This document shows, one piece after another, positions 26,990 through 36,055 of a stretch of 64,000 nt of DNA. This stretch comes from CBFGTV01 sp965652145 (GTDB taxonomy: Bacteria > Bacillota > Clostridia > Peptostreptococcales > Natronincolaceae): assembly GCA_965652145.1 (NCBI GenBank), contig CBFGTV010000006.1, forward strand, positions 1 through 64,000, written 5' to 3'. The first letter of the stretch is position 1; each line of letters begins with the position of its first letter. The position numbers and the translations under genes are program-made. The notes under the pieces were generated by a model. The model made no database searches. It was not told the DNA's origin and was given only the letters and a program-made list of their open reading frames with translations.

Positions 26990-27013
26990 AAAGGGACTGT
27001 ATCCAGTCCCTTT
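26990..27013 (-). terminator. Hairpin terminator after rplS
   Basis: 10-bp perfect stem AAAGGGACTG/CAGTCCCTTT with loop of four bases. On the minus strand it follows the rplS stop by 19 bases and is followed by TTTACTT, a modest U-tract. On the plus side it has T-rich sequence too. Confidence 0.6.
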
Positions 27014-27032
27014 TTTATACTTATTAAGTATA

Positions 27033-27377
27033 TTATTTCTTTGCCTTAATTCTGAAGGCCGCCTTACCAATTCGATCACGAAGATAGTACAGTCTGGCTC
27101 TTCTTACCTTACCACGGCTTACAACTTCAATCTTTTCGATTTTAGGAGAGTGGATCGGGAAAGTTCTTTCAACCCCTACGCCATAAGAAATTCTTCTTAC
27201 GGTAAAGGTTTCAGCAATTCCTCCGCCTTGTCTTTTAATAACAATTCCTTCGAAAATCTGAATTCTTTCTCTGTTTCCCTCTTTGATTCTAACGTGTACC
27301 TTTACTGTATCACCAGTGTTAAATGGTACAACTTCCTTTTTCATTTGATCATTGGTCATTGCATTGATTAAATCCAT
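27033..27377 (-). CDS. rplS: 50S ribosomal protein L19
   Basis: 114 residues from the ATG at 27377 (GGAGGG upstream). The whole L19 fold is conserved: FNTGDTVKVHVRIKEGNRERIQIFEG, GGGIAETFTVRRISYGVGVER, KVRRARLYYLRDRIGKAA. It has its own promoter and leader in addition to any read-through from trmD. Confidence 0.98.
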   Translation of the reverse strand: MDLINAMTNDQMKKEVVPFNTGDTVKVHVRIKEGNRERIQIFEGIVIKRQGGGIAETFTVRRISYGVGVERTFPIHSPKIEKIEVVSRGKVRRARLYYLRDRIGKAAFRIKAKK

Positions 27378-27442
27378 CAGTAGTCCCTCCTTCCTTCGTA
27401 GACGTTCATATGAGCCTTTCATAGAGGACCGCCCGTAATTCC
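27378..27442 (-). ncRNA. Possible L19-type leader of rplS
   Basis: A short 5' leader of about 65 bases lies between the rplS promoter and its ATG. It contains GC-rich stretches and short pairings (CCTCTATGAAAGG, CTCATATGAAC) that recall the L19 leader family of Firmicutes. I could not confirm the consensus fold; the call rests on position and a general likeness. Confidence 0.35.
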
Positions 27443-27448
27443 TTTGTA

Positions 27449-27477
27449 ATTATATCATACCTACTGTCCCTTGACAA
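27449..27477 (-). promoter_or_regulatory. Sigma-A-type promoter of rplS
   Basis: On the minus strand TTGTCA (27477-27472), a 17-bp spacer and perfect TATAAT (27454-27449), lying in the gap between trmD and rplS. Confidence 0.7.
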
Positions 27478-27493
27478 TAGAATATTACTCGAC

Positions 27494-28243
27494 TTACCTG
27501 TTTTTATTTTTTTCTTCAATAATTAATTTCAAAAGCTTTTGATCGGCCTTAGAGAGTTCAGCCCTTTCCAATAGATCTGGTCTTCTTTCCAGGGTAAGCT
27601 CCAAGGATTTTTGCCGCCGCCAAAGTTCAATGTTCTTATGGTTTCCTGAAAGCAGCACCTCGGGCACCTCGCTACCATTGAAATTGGGAGGCCGAGTATA
27701 TTGAGGATACTCCAATAACCCTGAATAAAAGGATTCCTCTTCATAGGAATCCTCCTGGGAAAGGACTCCGGGTATCAGTCGGGCCAAAGCATCGATGACC
27801 ACCATGGCTGGAAGCTCACCCCCTGTTAATACATAATCACCGATGGAAATTTCATCAGTAACCAGCTCATCAATGATCCTTTGATCGATCCCTTCATAAT
27901 GACCACATAAAAAAATCAGATGACCTTCACTGGCCAGCTCTGCTGCCAGATTTTGATCAAAAACCCTACCTTTAGGTGATAAATAAATGGTTCTGGGTCT
28001 TTCGGGGGAAAGCTCCTTTAAAATGGATTGATGACAATCATAAATAGGTTGGGGGGTCATCACCATACCCGGTCCCCCTCCGTAGGGATAATCATCTACC
28101 TTTTTATGCTTATTATCGGCATAATCACGGATATTCATACAGGCGATGTCTAAGAGTCCACGCTGACGGGCCCTTTGTAATATACTGGTCCCCAGGGGAG
28201 CCTCGAACATCTGGGGAAACAGGGTCATGATTCTGATAATCAT
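27494..28243 (-). CDS. trmD: tRNA (guanine37-N1)-methyltransferase TrmD
   Basis: 249 residues. Methylates G37 of tRNAs reading CNN codons to prevent frameshifting. The SPOUT knot region is intact: IYLSPKGRVFDQ, FLCGHYEGIDQRII and ISIGDYVLTGGELPAMVVIDA. It opens MIIRIMTLFPQMFEAPLGTSI as usual. The start overlaps the rimM stop by 4 bases (ATGA), so the two are translationally coupled. Confidence 0.97.
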   Translation of the reverse strand: MIIRIMTLFPQMFEAPLGTSILQRARQRGLLDIACMNIRDYADNKHKKVDDYPYGGGPGMVMTPQPIYDCHQSILKELSPERPRTIYLSPKGRVFDQNLAAELASEGHLIFLCGHYEGIDQRIIDELVTDEISIGDYVLTGGELPAMVVIDALARLIPGVLSQEDSYEEESFYSGLLEYPQYTRPPNFNGSEVPEVLLSGNHKNIELWRRQKSLELTLERRPDLLERAELSKADQKLLKLIIEEKNKNR

Positions 28244-28737
28244 TCTATCATTCCTTCGATGGGGTCTACAATGACCTTTCTAGCCTCAAGATCAATTAGC
28301 GGTACAAATTCCTTAACTGCAGGAATTAATACCTCTTTATCTTCATGCTGAATCACATATACCTCATTAGAGCCTGCCTGTAGTATTTCCTTTATTTTAC
28401 CAAGATAAACCCCTTCCACGGTATATACCTCGAGGCCAATCAAGTCGGCAATATAATAGGTATCCTCGGGAAGCTCCCGCCGTTGACTGGAATCAATCAC
28501 CAGATACTTCCCCTTGAAACCCTCTACCTGATTGATGTCATTAAGACCCTTAAAGGTAATTAATACTGTGTTATTCTGATATTGTATTTTTTCAAAGTAA
28601 TACTTCTCTTGACGGCCCTCAATATAAACCCATTCCAGTTCCTCAAAGCGTTCGGGATAGTCAGTTAGGGGTAATACCTTCAGGGCACCTTTAATTCCAT
28701 GGGTATTAACAATTTGACCAACACGTAAGTTTTTCAT
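28240..28737 (-). CDS. rimM: 16S rRNA processing factor RimM
   Basis: 165 residues from the ATG at 28737 (AGGTGG region upstream). Assists maturation of the 30S head. The N-terminal RimM domain carries VGQIVNTHGIKGALKVLPLTD; the PRC-barrel domain (YYIADLIGLEVYTVEGVYLG, VLIPAVKEFV) makes the C-terminal half. A TTG further upstream (28764) is possible but less conserved. Confidence 0.95.
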   Translation of the reverse strand: MKNLRVGQIVNTHGIKGALKVLPLTDYPERFEELEWVYIEGRQEKYYFEKIQYQNNTVLITFKGLNDINQVEGFKGKYLVIDSSQRRELPEDTYYIADLIGLEVYTVEGVYLGKIKEILQAGSNEVYVIQHEDKEVLIPAVKEFVPLIDLEARKVIVDPIEGMIE

Positions 28738-28788
28738 ACCTATTTTACCACCTACTTTTGACAACTCTATTTTACTGAAATAGTAAAG

Positions 28789-28812
28789 AAGGATTAGGGT
28801 TACCTAATCCTT
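28789..28812. repeat. Hairpin between khpA and rimM
   Basis: 10-bp perfect stem AAGGATTAGG/CCTAATCCTT with a 4-base loop, directly after the khpA stop. On the minus strand it lacks a proper U-tract, so partial termination or RNA processing within the operon is more likely than full termination. Confidence 0.5.
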
Positions 28813-28813
28813 T

Positions 28814-29041
28814 TTAGATGATTTCTACAATTACTCTTTTGTTATCCTTGGTGGCCGCAGCTTTTACAACGGTTCTAATAGCCTTAGCGATTCTACCTTG
28901 TTTACCAATGACTTTTCCCATATCCTCTGGGGCTACCTTTAGCTCAACTATAATAGATTGATTTCCTTCAACTTCATTGACTACTACCTGATCAGGAAAA
29001 TCGACTAGTGCCTTAGCGATTACTTTAACTAATTCGCCCAT
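28814..29041 (-). CDS. khpA: KH-domain RNA-binding protein KhpA (YlqC)
   Basis: 75 residues forming a single KH domain with the GKQGR loop (MGKVIGKQGRIAKAIRTVVK). In Firmicutes KhpA pairs with KhpB/Jag in RNA binding linked to cell elongation. It lies between rpsP and rimM as in B. subtilis ylqC. GGGGGG precedes the ATG. Confidence 0.93.
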   Translation of the reverse strand: MGELVKVIAKALVDFPDQVVVNEVEGNQSIIVELKVAPEDMGKVIGKQGRIAKAIRTVVKAAATKDNKRVIVEII

Positions 29042-29066
29042 TTGTAAACCCCCCTAAATTACATTA

Positions 29067-29312
29067 TTATTCAATAATGCCATTCTTCTTAAGCAGATAT
29101 TTTACAGTGTCAGTTGGTTGCGCGCCAGTTTTCAGCCACTTAGTAGCCTTTTCATCATCTATTTTAATTTCCTTTGGCTCGGAAACCGGATTGTAGTAAC
29201 CTATTTCCTCAATGAATCTACCATCCCTTGGTGCCCTTGAGTCAGCAACTACGATTCTGTAAAAAGGTCTTTTCTTAGCACCCATTCTTTTTAATCTAAT
29301 TTTAACAGCCAT
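29067..29312 (-). CDS. rpsP: 30S ribosomal protein S16
   Basis: 81 residues, the usual length. The conserved opening VKIRLKRMGAKKRPFYRIVVADSR and the block RDGRFIEEIGYYNP identify S16. AAAAGGAGG precedes the ATG. It is part of the ylxM-ffh-rpsP-khpA-rimM-trmD operon. Confidence 0.98.
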   Translation of the reverse strand: MAVKIRLKRMGAKKRPFYRIVVADSRAPRDGRFIEEIGYYNPVSEPKEIKIDDEKATKWLKTGAQPTDTVKYLLKKNGIIE

Positions 29313-29347
29313 TCTTTCACCTCCTTTTAAAAGTACAATTTTAAAAT

Positions 29348-30691
29348 TTATTTTCCAAAGAAAGGAAGCTTCATTTTTCCTCCCTTTTTCATGGTCTTTT
29401 CCATGTCGGTGAATTGCTTCATCATTTTACGGGTTTGCTCAAACTGCTTGATCAAACGATTTACCTGCTGTACAGAGGTACCGCTACCCAGGGCAATTCG
29501 CTTTCTTCTGCCGGCATTCAGTATGGAAGGATTCACCCGTTCTTCCCGGGTCATCGACTGAATAATGGCTTGAATATGCAGAAGCTCCTTTTCATCAACC
29601 TCCATACCCTTAAGCTGCTTTCCCGCTCCGGGAATCATCTCAAGCAATTGACTGATGGGGCCCATATTTTTTACCTGCTGAAGCTGATCCAGGAAATCTT
29701 CAAAGGTAAAGGTCTGGCTTTTAATTTTATTTTCCAGCTCCTTTGCCTTTTTGGCATCAAAGTTGGCCTGGGCCTTTTCAATCAGGCTGAGTACATCACC
29801 CATTCCAAGGATTCTGGAGGCCATTCGATCGGGATGAAAGGGCTCCAGGTCGTCCATTTTTTCACCCAGGGCAGCAAATTTTATGGGCTTATTGGTGACG
29901 GCCCTGACAGAAAGGGCAGCCCCTCCCCGGGTATCGCCATCCAGCTTGGTTAGAATCACTCCGTCAATTCCCAGCTTATCGTTGAAATGCTGAGCAACAT
30001 TAACGGCATCCTGCCCAGTCATGGAATCAATCACCAGTAATATTTCATGGGGTTTAATGGTTTCTTTAATGCTTTGAAGCTCCTCCATTAAATCCTCATC
30101 AATATGCAAACGTCCTGCTGTATCAATTATAATCAAATCATTACCATGGTCTAATCCATGATTGACTCCAGCCTTGGCAATTTCTACAGGGCTTATCTTG
30201 TCTCCCATGGTAAAGACAGGAACCTCAACCTGCTCTCCCACCACCTGAAGCTGCTTAATGGCGGCAGGCCGATAAATATCACAGGCCACCAGGAGGGGTC
30301 TTTTTCCCTGTTTTTTCAATAGCTTTGCCAATTTACCCGTAGTCGTTGTTTTACCTGCTCCCTGAAGACCTGCCATCATAATCACCGTTGGCGGCTTTGA
30401 GGCAAAGGTAATTTTACTATTAGTAGAGCCCATTAATGCTGTAAGCTCTTCATTGACAATCTTAATAATCTGCTGCCCAGGGGTAAGGCTTTCTAAAACC
30501 GCTGAACCAACGGCCCGTTCCTTAACCCGGTTAATAAAATCCTTCACAACCTTAAAGTTAACATCGGCCTCAAGAAGGGCCAGCTTTACTTCCCTCATGG
30601 CTTCGTTGACATCTTTTTCAGATACTTTTCCTTTACCCTTGAGTTTGTTTAAGGTGTTCTGGAGTTTTTCCGCCAATCCCTCAAAGACCAT
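29348..30691 (-). CDS. ffh: Signal recognition particle protein Ffh
   Basis: 447 residues. SRP54 GTPase that binds signal sequences and SRP RNA. NG domain: G1 GLQGAGKTTTTGKLA, DTAGRLHID and TKLDGDTRGGAALS. The methionine-rich M domain follows from about residue 300 (MILGMGDVL, and the RNA-binding RRKRIALGSGTSVQQVN). Many Met in the tail (MMKQFTDMEKTMKKGGKM) are typical. AAGGAGG precedes the ATG. It follows ylxM. Confidence 0.98.
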   Translation of the reverse strand: MVFEGLAEKLQNTLNKLKGKGKVSEKDVNEAMREVKLALLEADVNFKVVKDFINRVKERAVGSAVLESLTPGQQIIKIVNEELTALMGSTNSKITFASKPPTVIMMAGLQGAGKTTTTGKLAKLLKKQGKRPLLVACDIYRPAAIKQLQVVGEQVEVPVFTMGDKISPVEIAKAGVNHGLDHGNDLIIIDTAGRLHIDEDLMEELQSIKETIKPHEILLVIDSMTGQDAVNVAQHFNDKLGIDGVILTKLDGDTRGGAALSVRAVTNKPIKFAALGEKMDDLEPFHPDRMASRILGMGDVLSLIEKAQANFDAKKAKELENKIKSQTFTFEDFLDQLQQVKNMGPISQLLEMIPGAGKQLKGMEVDEKELLHIQAIIQSMTREERVNPSILNAGRRKRIALGSGTSVQQVNRLIKQFEQTRKMMKQFTDMEKTMKKGGKMKLPFFGK

Positions 30692-30710
30692 ATGAAACCT
30701 CCTTAATAAG

Positions 30711-31076
30711 TTAACTCAACATATCCGATAATAAACCCTTTATTCCCTCAAGGTGCGCCTTTATTTCTTCATTGCCGGCCTTTTCCCGAAGCCTTTGCTC
30801 CAGTCGAACCACCTTTGCCAATACTTCTTCTATGGCTTCACTGCGTTTCGTAAACAATTGAACCAGCTTCAACTTTTCTTCGTATTCATACAAAATCTTT
30901 TCTGTCCGTTTTAAGGTATCATATACAGCTTGCCTTGAAACAGCAAACACCTCAGCAATTTCTCCCAGGGAAAAATCCTGATTATAGTAAAGGTCTATCA
31001 TTTCCTGCTGTTTTTCAGTTAGAAGCTGACTGTAAAAGTCGTAAAGCATTGATATTTCGATGGTTTTTTCCAGCAT
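30711..31076 (-). CDS. ylxM: YlxM-family helix-turn-helix protein
   Basis: 121 residues from the ATG at 31076. The helix-turn-helix region is LGEIAEVFAVSRQAVYDTLKRTEKILYEYEEKL, preceded by LLTEKQQEMIDLYYNQDFS; this sigma-70 region 4-like arrangement is the YlxM signature. It is thought to influence SRP function or expression and is always next to ffh. Only a weak binding site (GGGATG) is seen, far from the ATG. It is the first gene of the operon after a good promoter. Confidence 0.92.
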   Translation of the reverse strand: MLEKTIEISMLYDFYSQLLTEKQQEMIDLYYNQDFSLGEIAEVFAVSRQAVYDTLKRTEKILYEYEEKLKLVQLFTKRSEAIEEVLAKVVRLEQRLREKAGNEEIKAHLEGIKGLLSDMLS

Positions 31077-31113
31077 TCTATAAACACATCCCAAATAAAC
31101 GGCATTAGATGGT

Positions 31114-31133
31114 GTAAAGGTTGTTTCCTTTAC
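31114..31133 (-). promoter_or_regulatory. Hairpin at the 5' end of the ylxM-ffh mRNA
   Basis: GTAAAGG (31114-31120) pairs with CCTTTAC (31127-31133) around a 6-base loop, and the right arm ends about where transcription should begin. Such a 5'-terminal stem would cap the transcript; its regulatory role is inferred. Confidence 0.5.
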
Positions 31134-31139
31134 AGAAGT

Positions 31140-31168
31140 ATTTTATAATAAATTACAACCCTTGTCAA
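31140..31168 (-). promoter_or_regulatory. Sigma-A-type promoter of the ylxM-ffh operon
   Basis: On the minus strand perfect TTGACA (31168-31163), 17-bp spacer and TAAAAT (31145-31140), between ftsY and ylxM. Confidence 0.75.
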
Positions 31169-31189
31169 ATCTTTTTTTACCTTTCTTCT

Positions 31190-32359
31190 TTATTCTTCCC
31201 CAAATAGGGCCTCAACAAAATCCTTTGCATCAAATTCCTGTAGGTCCTCCATTTTTTCTCCAACGCCAATGAGCTTAACGGGAATCTTCAGTTCTCTGCT
31301 GATGGCCACCACGACCCCACCTTTGGCTGTACCGTCCAGCTTTGTCAACACCAAACCAGTAATATCAGCCACCTCTTTAAATACCTTAGCCTGCTGAATG
31401 GCATTTTGACCTGTGGTAGCATCCAGAACCAGCAGAACCTCCTTGGTGGCATTGCTGTATTCCCGTTCAACAATTTTAAATATTTTGCCCAGCTCATTCA
31501 TCAGATTTTTCTTGTTGTGGAGCCTACCGGCAGTATCACAAATCAAAACATCAGCCTGCCTTGCCTTGGCAGCCTGTATGCCATCATAAATCACAGCCCC
31601 GGGGTCTGCTCCCTCCTGGTGTCTGATTACTTCAACGCCAACACGGTCTCCCCATATTTTAAGCTGGTCTGCCGCAGCAGCCCTGAAGGTATCGCCGGCA
31701 GCCAGTACTACCTTTTTCCCTTCTTTTTTTAATCGATGGGCTATTTTCCCGATGGAAGTGGTCTTTCCCACTCCATTTACTCCAACCACCAAAATAATGG
31801 CAGGGGCCGGCTCGGTTTTTAATGGACTATTATCTGAGAACTCGTTTAGTAATGCCGTCAGCTTTTCCTTTAACAAGCCCTTTATGGCGGTGGGTTCTGT
31901 TATTTTCTCTGTTTTTACCCGATCCTTCAAATCATCAATGATTTCCATGGTGGTTTCCACCCCTAGATCGGCAGTAATTAAAATTTCTTCTATTTCCTCA
32001 AAAAGATCCTCATCAATTTTTTGATAGGATTTAATTAAATCCTCTATTTTTCCTGTAATGCCCTGTTTAGTTTTTGAGAGACCATCCTTAAGCCGCTTAA
32101 ATAGGTTGAATCGGCTTGAGGGGGGTTCTTCCTCAATTGACTCCTCCGGTTCAATATTTTCTTCTTGCTCCATTACTGCTTTTTCAAGGATTTCCTGGGG
32201 ACGGTCTTCTGTTTGAGTCTCGCTTGGCATTTCAACCAATTCTGCTTCCTCTAAGGGAGCCTTCGGCTCCTGGGGCAGCTCCTTTGGCTCTTCTCCTTCT
32301 GTTACACCGGCTTTATTTGGTTCACCTTTTTTTAATTTATCAAATAGCTTTTTAAACAT
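31190..32359 (-). CDS. ftsY: Signal recognition particle receptor FtsY
   Basis: 389 residues. Docks SRP-ribosome complexes at the membrane. The N-terminal A region (residues about 1-85) is highly acidic. The NG domain follows with G1 GVNGVGKTTSIGKIA, DTAGRLHNKKNLMNEL and TKLDGTAKGGVVVAI. It follows smc by 10 bases, so the two genes are cotranscribed, as in B. subtilis. Confidence 0.97.
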   Translation of the reverse strand: MFKKLFDKLKKGEPNKAGVTEGEEPKELPQEPKAPLEEAELVEMPSETQTEDRPQEILEKAVMEQEENIEPEESIEEEPPSSRFNLFKRLKDGLSKTKQGITGKIEDLIKSYQKIDEDLFEEIEEILITADLGVETTMEIIDDLKDRVKTEKITEPTAIKGLLKEKLTALLNEFSDNSPLKTEPAPAIILVVGVNGVGKTTSIGKIAHRLKKEGKKVVLAAGDTFRAAAADQLKIWGDRVGVEVIRHQEGADPGAVIYDGIQAAKARQADVLICDTAGRLHNKKNLMNELGKIFKIVEREYSNATKEVLLVLDATTGQNAIQQAKVFKEVADITGLVLTKLDGTAKGGVVVAISRELKIPVKLIGVGEKMEDLQEFDAKDFVEALFGEE

Positions 32360-32369
32360 TTTACTCCTC

Positions 32370-35300
32370 CTAACTGGCGATCACTTCGTTTTTATCTGAT
32401 AGTTTGACTGAAACCAGCTTTGAAACCCCCTCTTCCTCCATGGTAACTCCATAGAGTACATCGGCTATCTCCATTGTTCCCTTTCGATGGGTAACGACAA
32501 TAAATTGAGTTGATTGAGAAAGCTCCTTTAAAAAATCTGCAAATCGCTTGACATTGGCGTCATCCAGGGCAGCCTCAATCTCGTCCAGTATACAGAAGGG
32601 GCTTGGCTTCACCAGCAATATGGCAAATAACAGTGATATGGCAGTTAAGGCCCTTTCCCCTCCCGATAGAAGCGATAGGTTTTGCAGCTTTTTTCCCGGC
32701 GGCTGGGCAATAATATCAATCCCACTGTTTAATATGTTTCCCTCAGCTTCCAAAATTAAATCAGCCCTGCCACCTCCGAATAGCTTTTTAAAGACTTGAT
32801 TAAAATTTTCCCTAATAATCTGGAATTGTTCCATAAATTGCTTTTCCATGGTTTTTTCCATTTCCTTGATGACCTCTGTCAGGGATTCCTTTGCCTGAAT
32901 TAAATCCTCCTGCTGCTGCTTGAGGAACTGGTATCGTTCCTTGACCTTTTCATATTCTTCAATGGCCTCCAAATTTACATTCCCAAGGGCCCTCATCTCA
33001 TCTTTATATTTTTTAATATCCCTGTTGGCCTGGTTAATATCGGCAATTTCCTCCCGGTGGGACTGGGCAGTAGTATAGGTTAGCTCATAGTCTTCCCATA
33101 ATTTATTGTAATAGCTTTGCTGCTGCATTTCCAGCCGGGTTCGCTTTAATTCAAGCTTATGGGTGCTTTCCTGGAGCCCTGCCATTGTATTTTCATGATT
33201 TACCAGCAGCTCCTTTACTTTATTTTCTTCCGCTAATATTTCATTTTTATTTTGTTTTAATAGGTCAAGCTCAGCCCTCAGGCCCTCCAGCTGGCTTTGT
33301 AGGGCTGACAGCTCCTTTTCATTGTCGGCCAGCCCCTGGTTCAGATCCCCTTGGGCTTTCCTTGTATGTTCAATTTCATCCTGCTTTTTCAATCGCTGCT
33401 GCTGGTTCTGCTTTAGCCTTTGTTGAAGGTGCTGAATCTCTTGAAGCAGGTTTTTTTTGTTACCCTCCACCGAGGCAGCCCTTACCTTTTCCCGGGTAAT
33501 TTCATCATTCAATGCCTCTAGTTGCAGGCGCTCCTCCTGCAGACTCCTTTGTTCCCGGTTAATCTGGCTTTGCACATCGGCTATTTTTTGATCCAGAACT
33601 TCAATTTCGGTCTGCTCCTTTCTTTCCTTTTCAGCAGAGCTTTCCCTTACGTCATGCAGCTGCTTTAATTCGTTGTTTAATTGCCCTTGATGGGTCTTAA
33701 TCTGATCCAGCTCTCCTGTAATCTGATCAATTCGATTCTTCAAGGTTACCTCTTGTATTCGATGCTCCTGTTGTAGGGTCAGACATTGACTTAGCTTCAA
33801 TTGAATAGCTTCTCTTTCCCTAAGCATAGCCTGGTGCTGCTGCTGACATGCCTGGGCTTGTCTTTCCAGTTCCTGTAACTGACCCTTCAACTCCTCTAAT
33901 TCTCGTTTTCTGCCCAAAATACCGGCTGAAGCCTTAACCGAGCTGCCCCCGGTCATGGAACCGCCAATGTTTAATTGATCTCCCTCAAGGGTGACAATTT
34001 TCAATCGATATTGTAATTTTCTAGCCACCTGTATACCGATTTCCAGATTGGGTACAATTAATACCCTTGAAAGCAGGTTAGAAAAAACATTGCTAAAGCG
34101 TTGATCTGCCTCAATAATATCAAAGGCCCCCTGTACCTCTTTAAAGTCCTTAATTAAATGTTGTTCCTCGAGGGTAATACTTCTCTTTTGAAGGGAGCTA
34201 ATGGGTAAAATGGTAATTCTGCCCAAATTATGCCGCTTCATATGGTCAATTAGCCGCTTTCCATCGGCTTCGGTTTCACTGACAATGTTCTGGATGGCTG
34301 ACCCCAGGGCGGTCTCGATGGCGATTTCATAGCCCTTGGGCACCTTAATAAGGTCTGCCACCACGCCATGGATTCCCTTACCAAGGGAAGGATTTTTTTC
34401 GCAGGCTGTTAAAATATTTTTAACGCTCTTGTTGAAGCCATCATGCTCCCTTTCCAATTCCTCCAGCAAATTTTTTCGAGAGCTTTTATGATTGAATTCA
34501 CTTTTAAGCTTCTCCACTTCCCTGGTTTTGGTTAGAAGGTTTGTCTCCAGCAGCTTATCTTGGCCTTGCCCTTCCTCGATGGCTTTCTCATTTTCCTTTA
34601 TTTGACTATGTAGGGCTTCAAGCTCACCATTCAATTGTCCCAGGCTTTTCTGCTTTTCCTCTGCTCTAAGCCGCTGAGAGGTGATTTCCTCCTGAACCTG
34701 TGCGATTCTTTCTTCCATCGTTCTCATCAGGGTTCTTAAACTATTTAATTCACTTTTTTTATCTGAAATCTCATTTAACGTATCAATAATTTGGCCCTTC
34801 GAACCTTCTAATTCCCTTTCCCTCTCGCTGTTCATCTGAATTTGAGCTTCCTGATTCTTGAGCTTTTCAGCCAAGTGGCCCTCCATGGCCTCCAGTTCCT
34901 TGCAGGTCTCCTCCAGTTCCCTTAGCTTTTTGTCCAAAGTCTGAGAAACCTGAGAATCTTCATCCTCAAGGTTTAGCAATTCTTCTTCTATTCGCTTTAG
35001 ATTTGTATTACTATTGCTGATTTTCTCTCGGTGCAGGCTGATTTGCCCTTCCTTTTCCTTTATTTCATTTTCTGTTTGGTGAAGGCTTCCCTGGGCCTTT
35101 TCACAGGCCGCCTCACACTCATTAAGTCGTTCCTTCACCTCAGCCAATTTTTGTTGATGCTGCTCTTTAATTTCCTGCTGCTGCTTGAGTGATTGACTGA
35201 TGGATTCAATTTGACCAAGGATTTGCTTCAATTCCTGATCGATTTTGTCAATTTCTCTAATGAATAGGTTAACTTCAAGCTTCAGCAAAGATTCCTTCAG

Positions 35301-35951
35301 TTCTTTGAATTTCTTAGCCTTTGTACTTTGTCTTTTTAAAGGCTCCAATTGATTTTCCAATTCATGCAGAATATCAGCCACCCGCAATAGATTTTCCTTG
35401 GTGGCGTTTAATTTTTTATCTGCCTCATCCCGCCGGGTTTTATATTTGATGATACCCGCCGCCTCTTCAAATATTAATCTTCTTTCCTCGGGCTTACTAT
35501 TTAATATTTCATCTATCTTCCCTTGTCCAATTATGGAATAACCTTCCTTTCCGATTCCTGTATCCATCAGCAGTTCTCTGATATCCTTCAAGCGGCAGGA
35601 GGACTTGTTCAAATAGTATTCACTTTCTCCCGATCGATACACCCTTCTGGTAATGGTTACTTCCCCATAATCTATGGGCAGCATATGGGAGCTGTTGTCC
35701 AGGGTTAAAGAAACCTCTGCCATCCCCAGAGGTCTTCTACTGGAAGTACCGGCAAAAATGACATCCTCCATTTTACTTCCCCGCAATGACTTTGGGCTCT
35801 GCTCCCCCAGCACCCACCGAATTGAGTCAGAAATGTTGCTCTTTCCACTCCCGTTGGGCCCTACCACACCGGTAATGCCCCCTTCATACTGCATATCTAT
35901 TTTATCTGCAAAGGATTTAAATCCCTGTACTTCCAATCGTTTTAAATACAA
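32370..35951 (-). CDS. smc: Chromosome segregation protein SMC
   Basis: 1193 residues. Condensin ATPase that folds the chromosome with ScpA and ScpB. Head: MYLKRLEVQGFKSFADK and Walker A GPNGSGKSN; signature LSGGERALTAISLLFA and Walker B FCILDEIEAALDD at the end. Two long coiled-coil arms flank a hinge (about residues 515-660, with GIHGVVADLI and GGSMTGGSS). The start codon is TTG: an in-frame TGA two codons upstream excludes an earlier start and the N-terminus matches the family. Confidence 0.97.
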   Translation of the reverse strand: MYLKRLEVQGFKSFADKIDMQYEGGITGVVGPNGSGKSNISDSIRWVLGEQSPKSLRGSKMEDVIFAGTSSRRPLGMAEVSLTLDNSSHMLPIDYGEVTITRRVYRSGESEYYLNKSSCRLKDIRELLMDTGIGKEGYSIIGQGKIDEILNSKPEERRLIFEEAAGIIKYKTRRDEADKKLNATKENLLRVADILHELENQLEPLKRQSTKAKKFKELKESLLKLEVNLFIREIDKIDQELKQILGQIESISQSLKQQQEIKEQHQQKLAEVKERLNECEAACEKAQGSLHQTENEIKEKEGQISLHREKISNSNTNLKRIEEELLNLEDEDSQVSQTLDKKLRELEETCKELEAMEGHLAEKLKNQEAQIQMNSERERELEGSKGQIIDTLNEISDKKSELNSLRTLMRTMEERIAQVQEEITSQRLRAEEKQKSLGQLNGELEALHSQIKENEKAIEEGQGQDKLLETNLLTKTREVEKLKSEFNHKSSRKNLLEELEREHDGFNKSVKNILTACEKNPSLGKGIHGVVADLIKVPKGYEIAIETALGSAIQNIVSETEADGKRLIDHMKRHNLGRITILPISSLQKRSITLEEQHLIKDFKEVQGAFDIIEADQRFSNVFSNLLSRVLIVPNLEIGIQVARKLQYRLKIVTLEGDQLNIGGSMTGGSSVKASAGILGRKRELEELKGQLQELERQAQACQQQHQAMLREREAIQLKLSQCLTLQQEHRIQEVTLKNRIDQITGELDQIKTHQGQLNNELKQLHDVRESSAEKERKEQTEIEVLDQKIADVQSQINREQRSLQEERLQLEALNDEITREKVRAASVEGNKKNLLQEIQHLQQRLKQNQQQRLKKQDEIEHTRKAQGDLNQGLADNEKELSALQSQLEGLRAELDLLKQNKNEILAEENKVKELLVNHENTMAGLQESTHKLELKRTRLEMQQQSYYNKLWEDYELTYTTAQSHREEIADINQANRDIKKYKDEMRALGNVNLEAIEEYEKVKERYQFLKQQQEDLIQAKESLTEVIKEMEKTMEKQFMEQFQIIRENFNQVFKKLFGGGRADLILEAEGNILNSGIDIIAQPPGKKLQNLSLLSGGERALTAISLLFAILLVKPSPFCILDEIEAALDDANVKRFADFLKELSQSTQFIVVTHRKGTMEIADVLYGVTMEEEGVSKLVSVKLSDKNEVIAS

Positions 35952-36055
35952 ATTCCATCACCCCAAGCTTCCATTGAAATCTTTACTGGTTTATTTTATC
36001 ATAATCCTTAGAATAACTCTAGTACCCTAATTCCCGGGAAACCTTTGGGGGTTGA

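Noticed and set aside
29414..29953. 179-codon open frame on the plus strand
   Set aside because: Antisense shadow of ffh; no start signal and no family resemblance.
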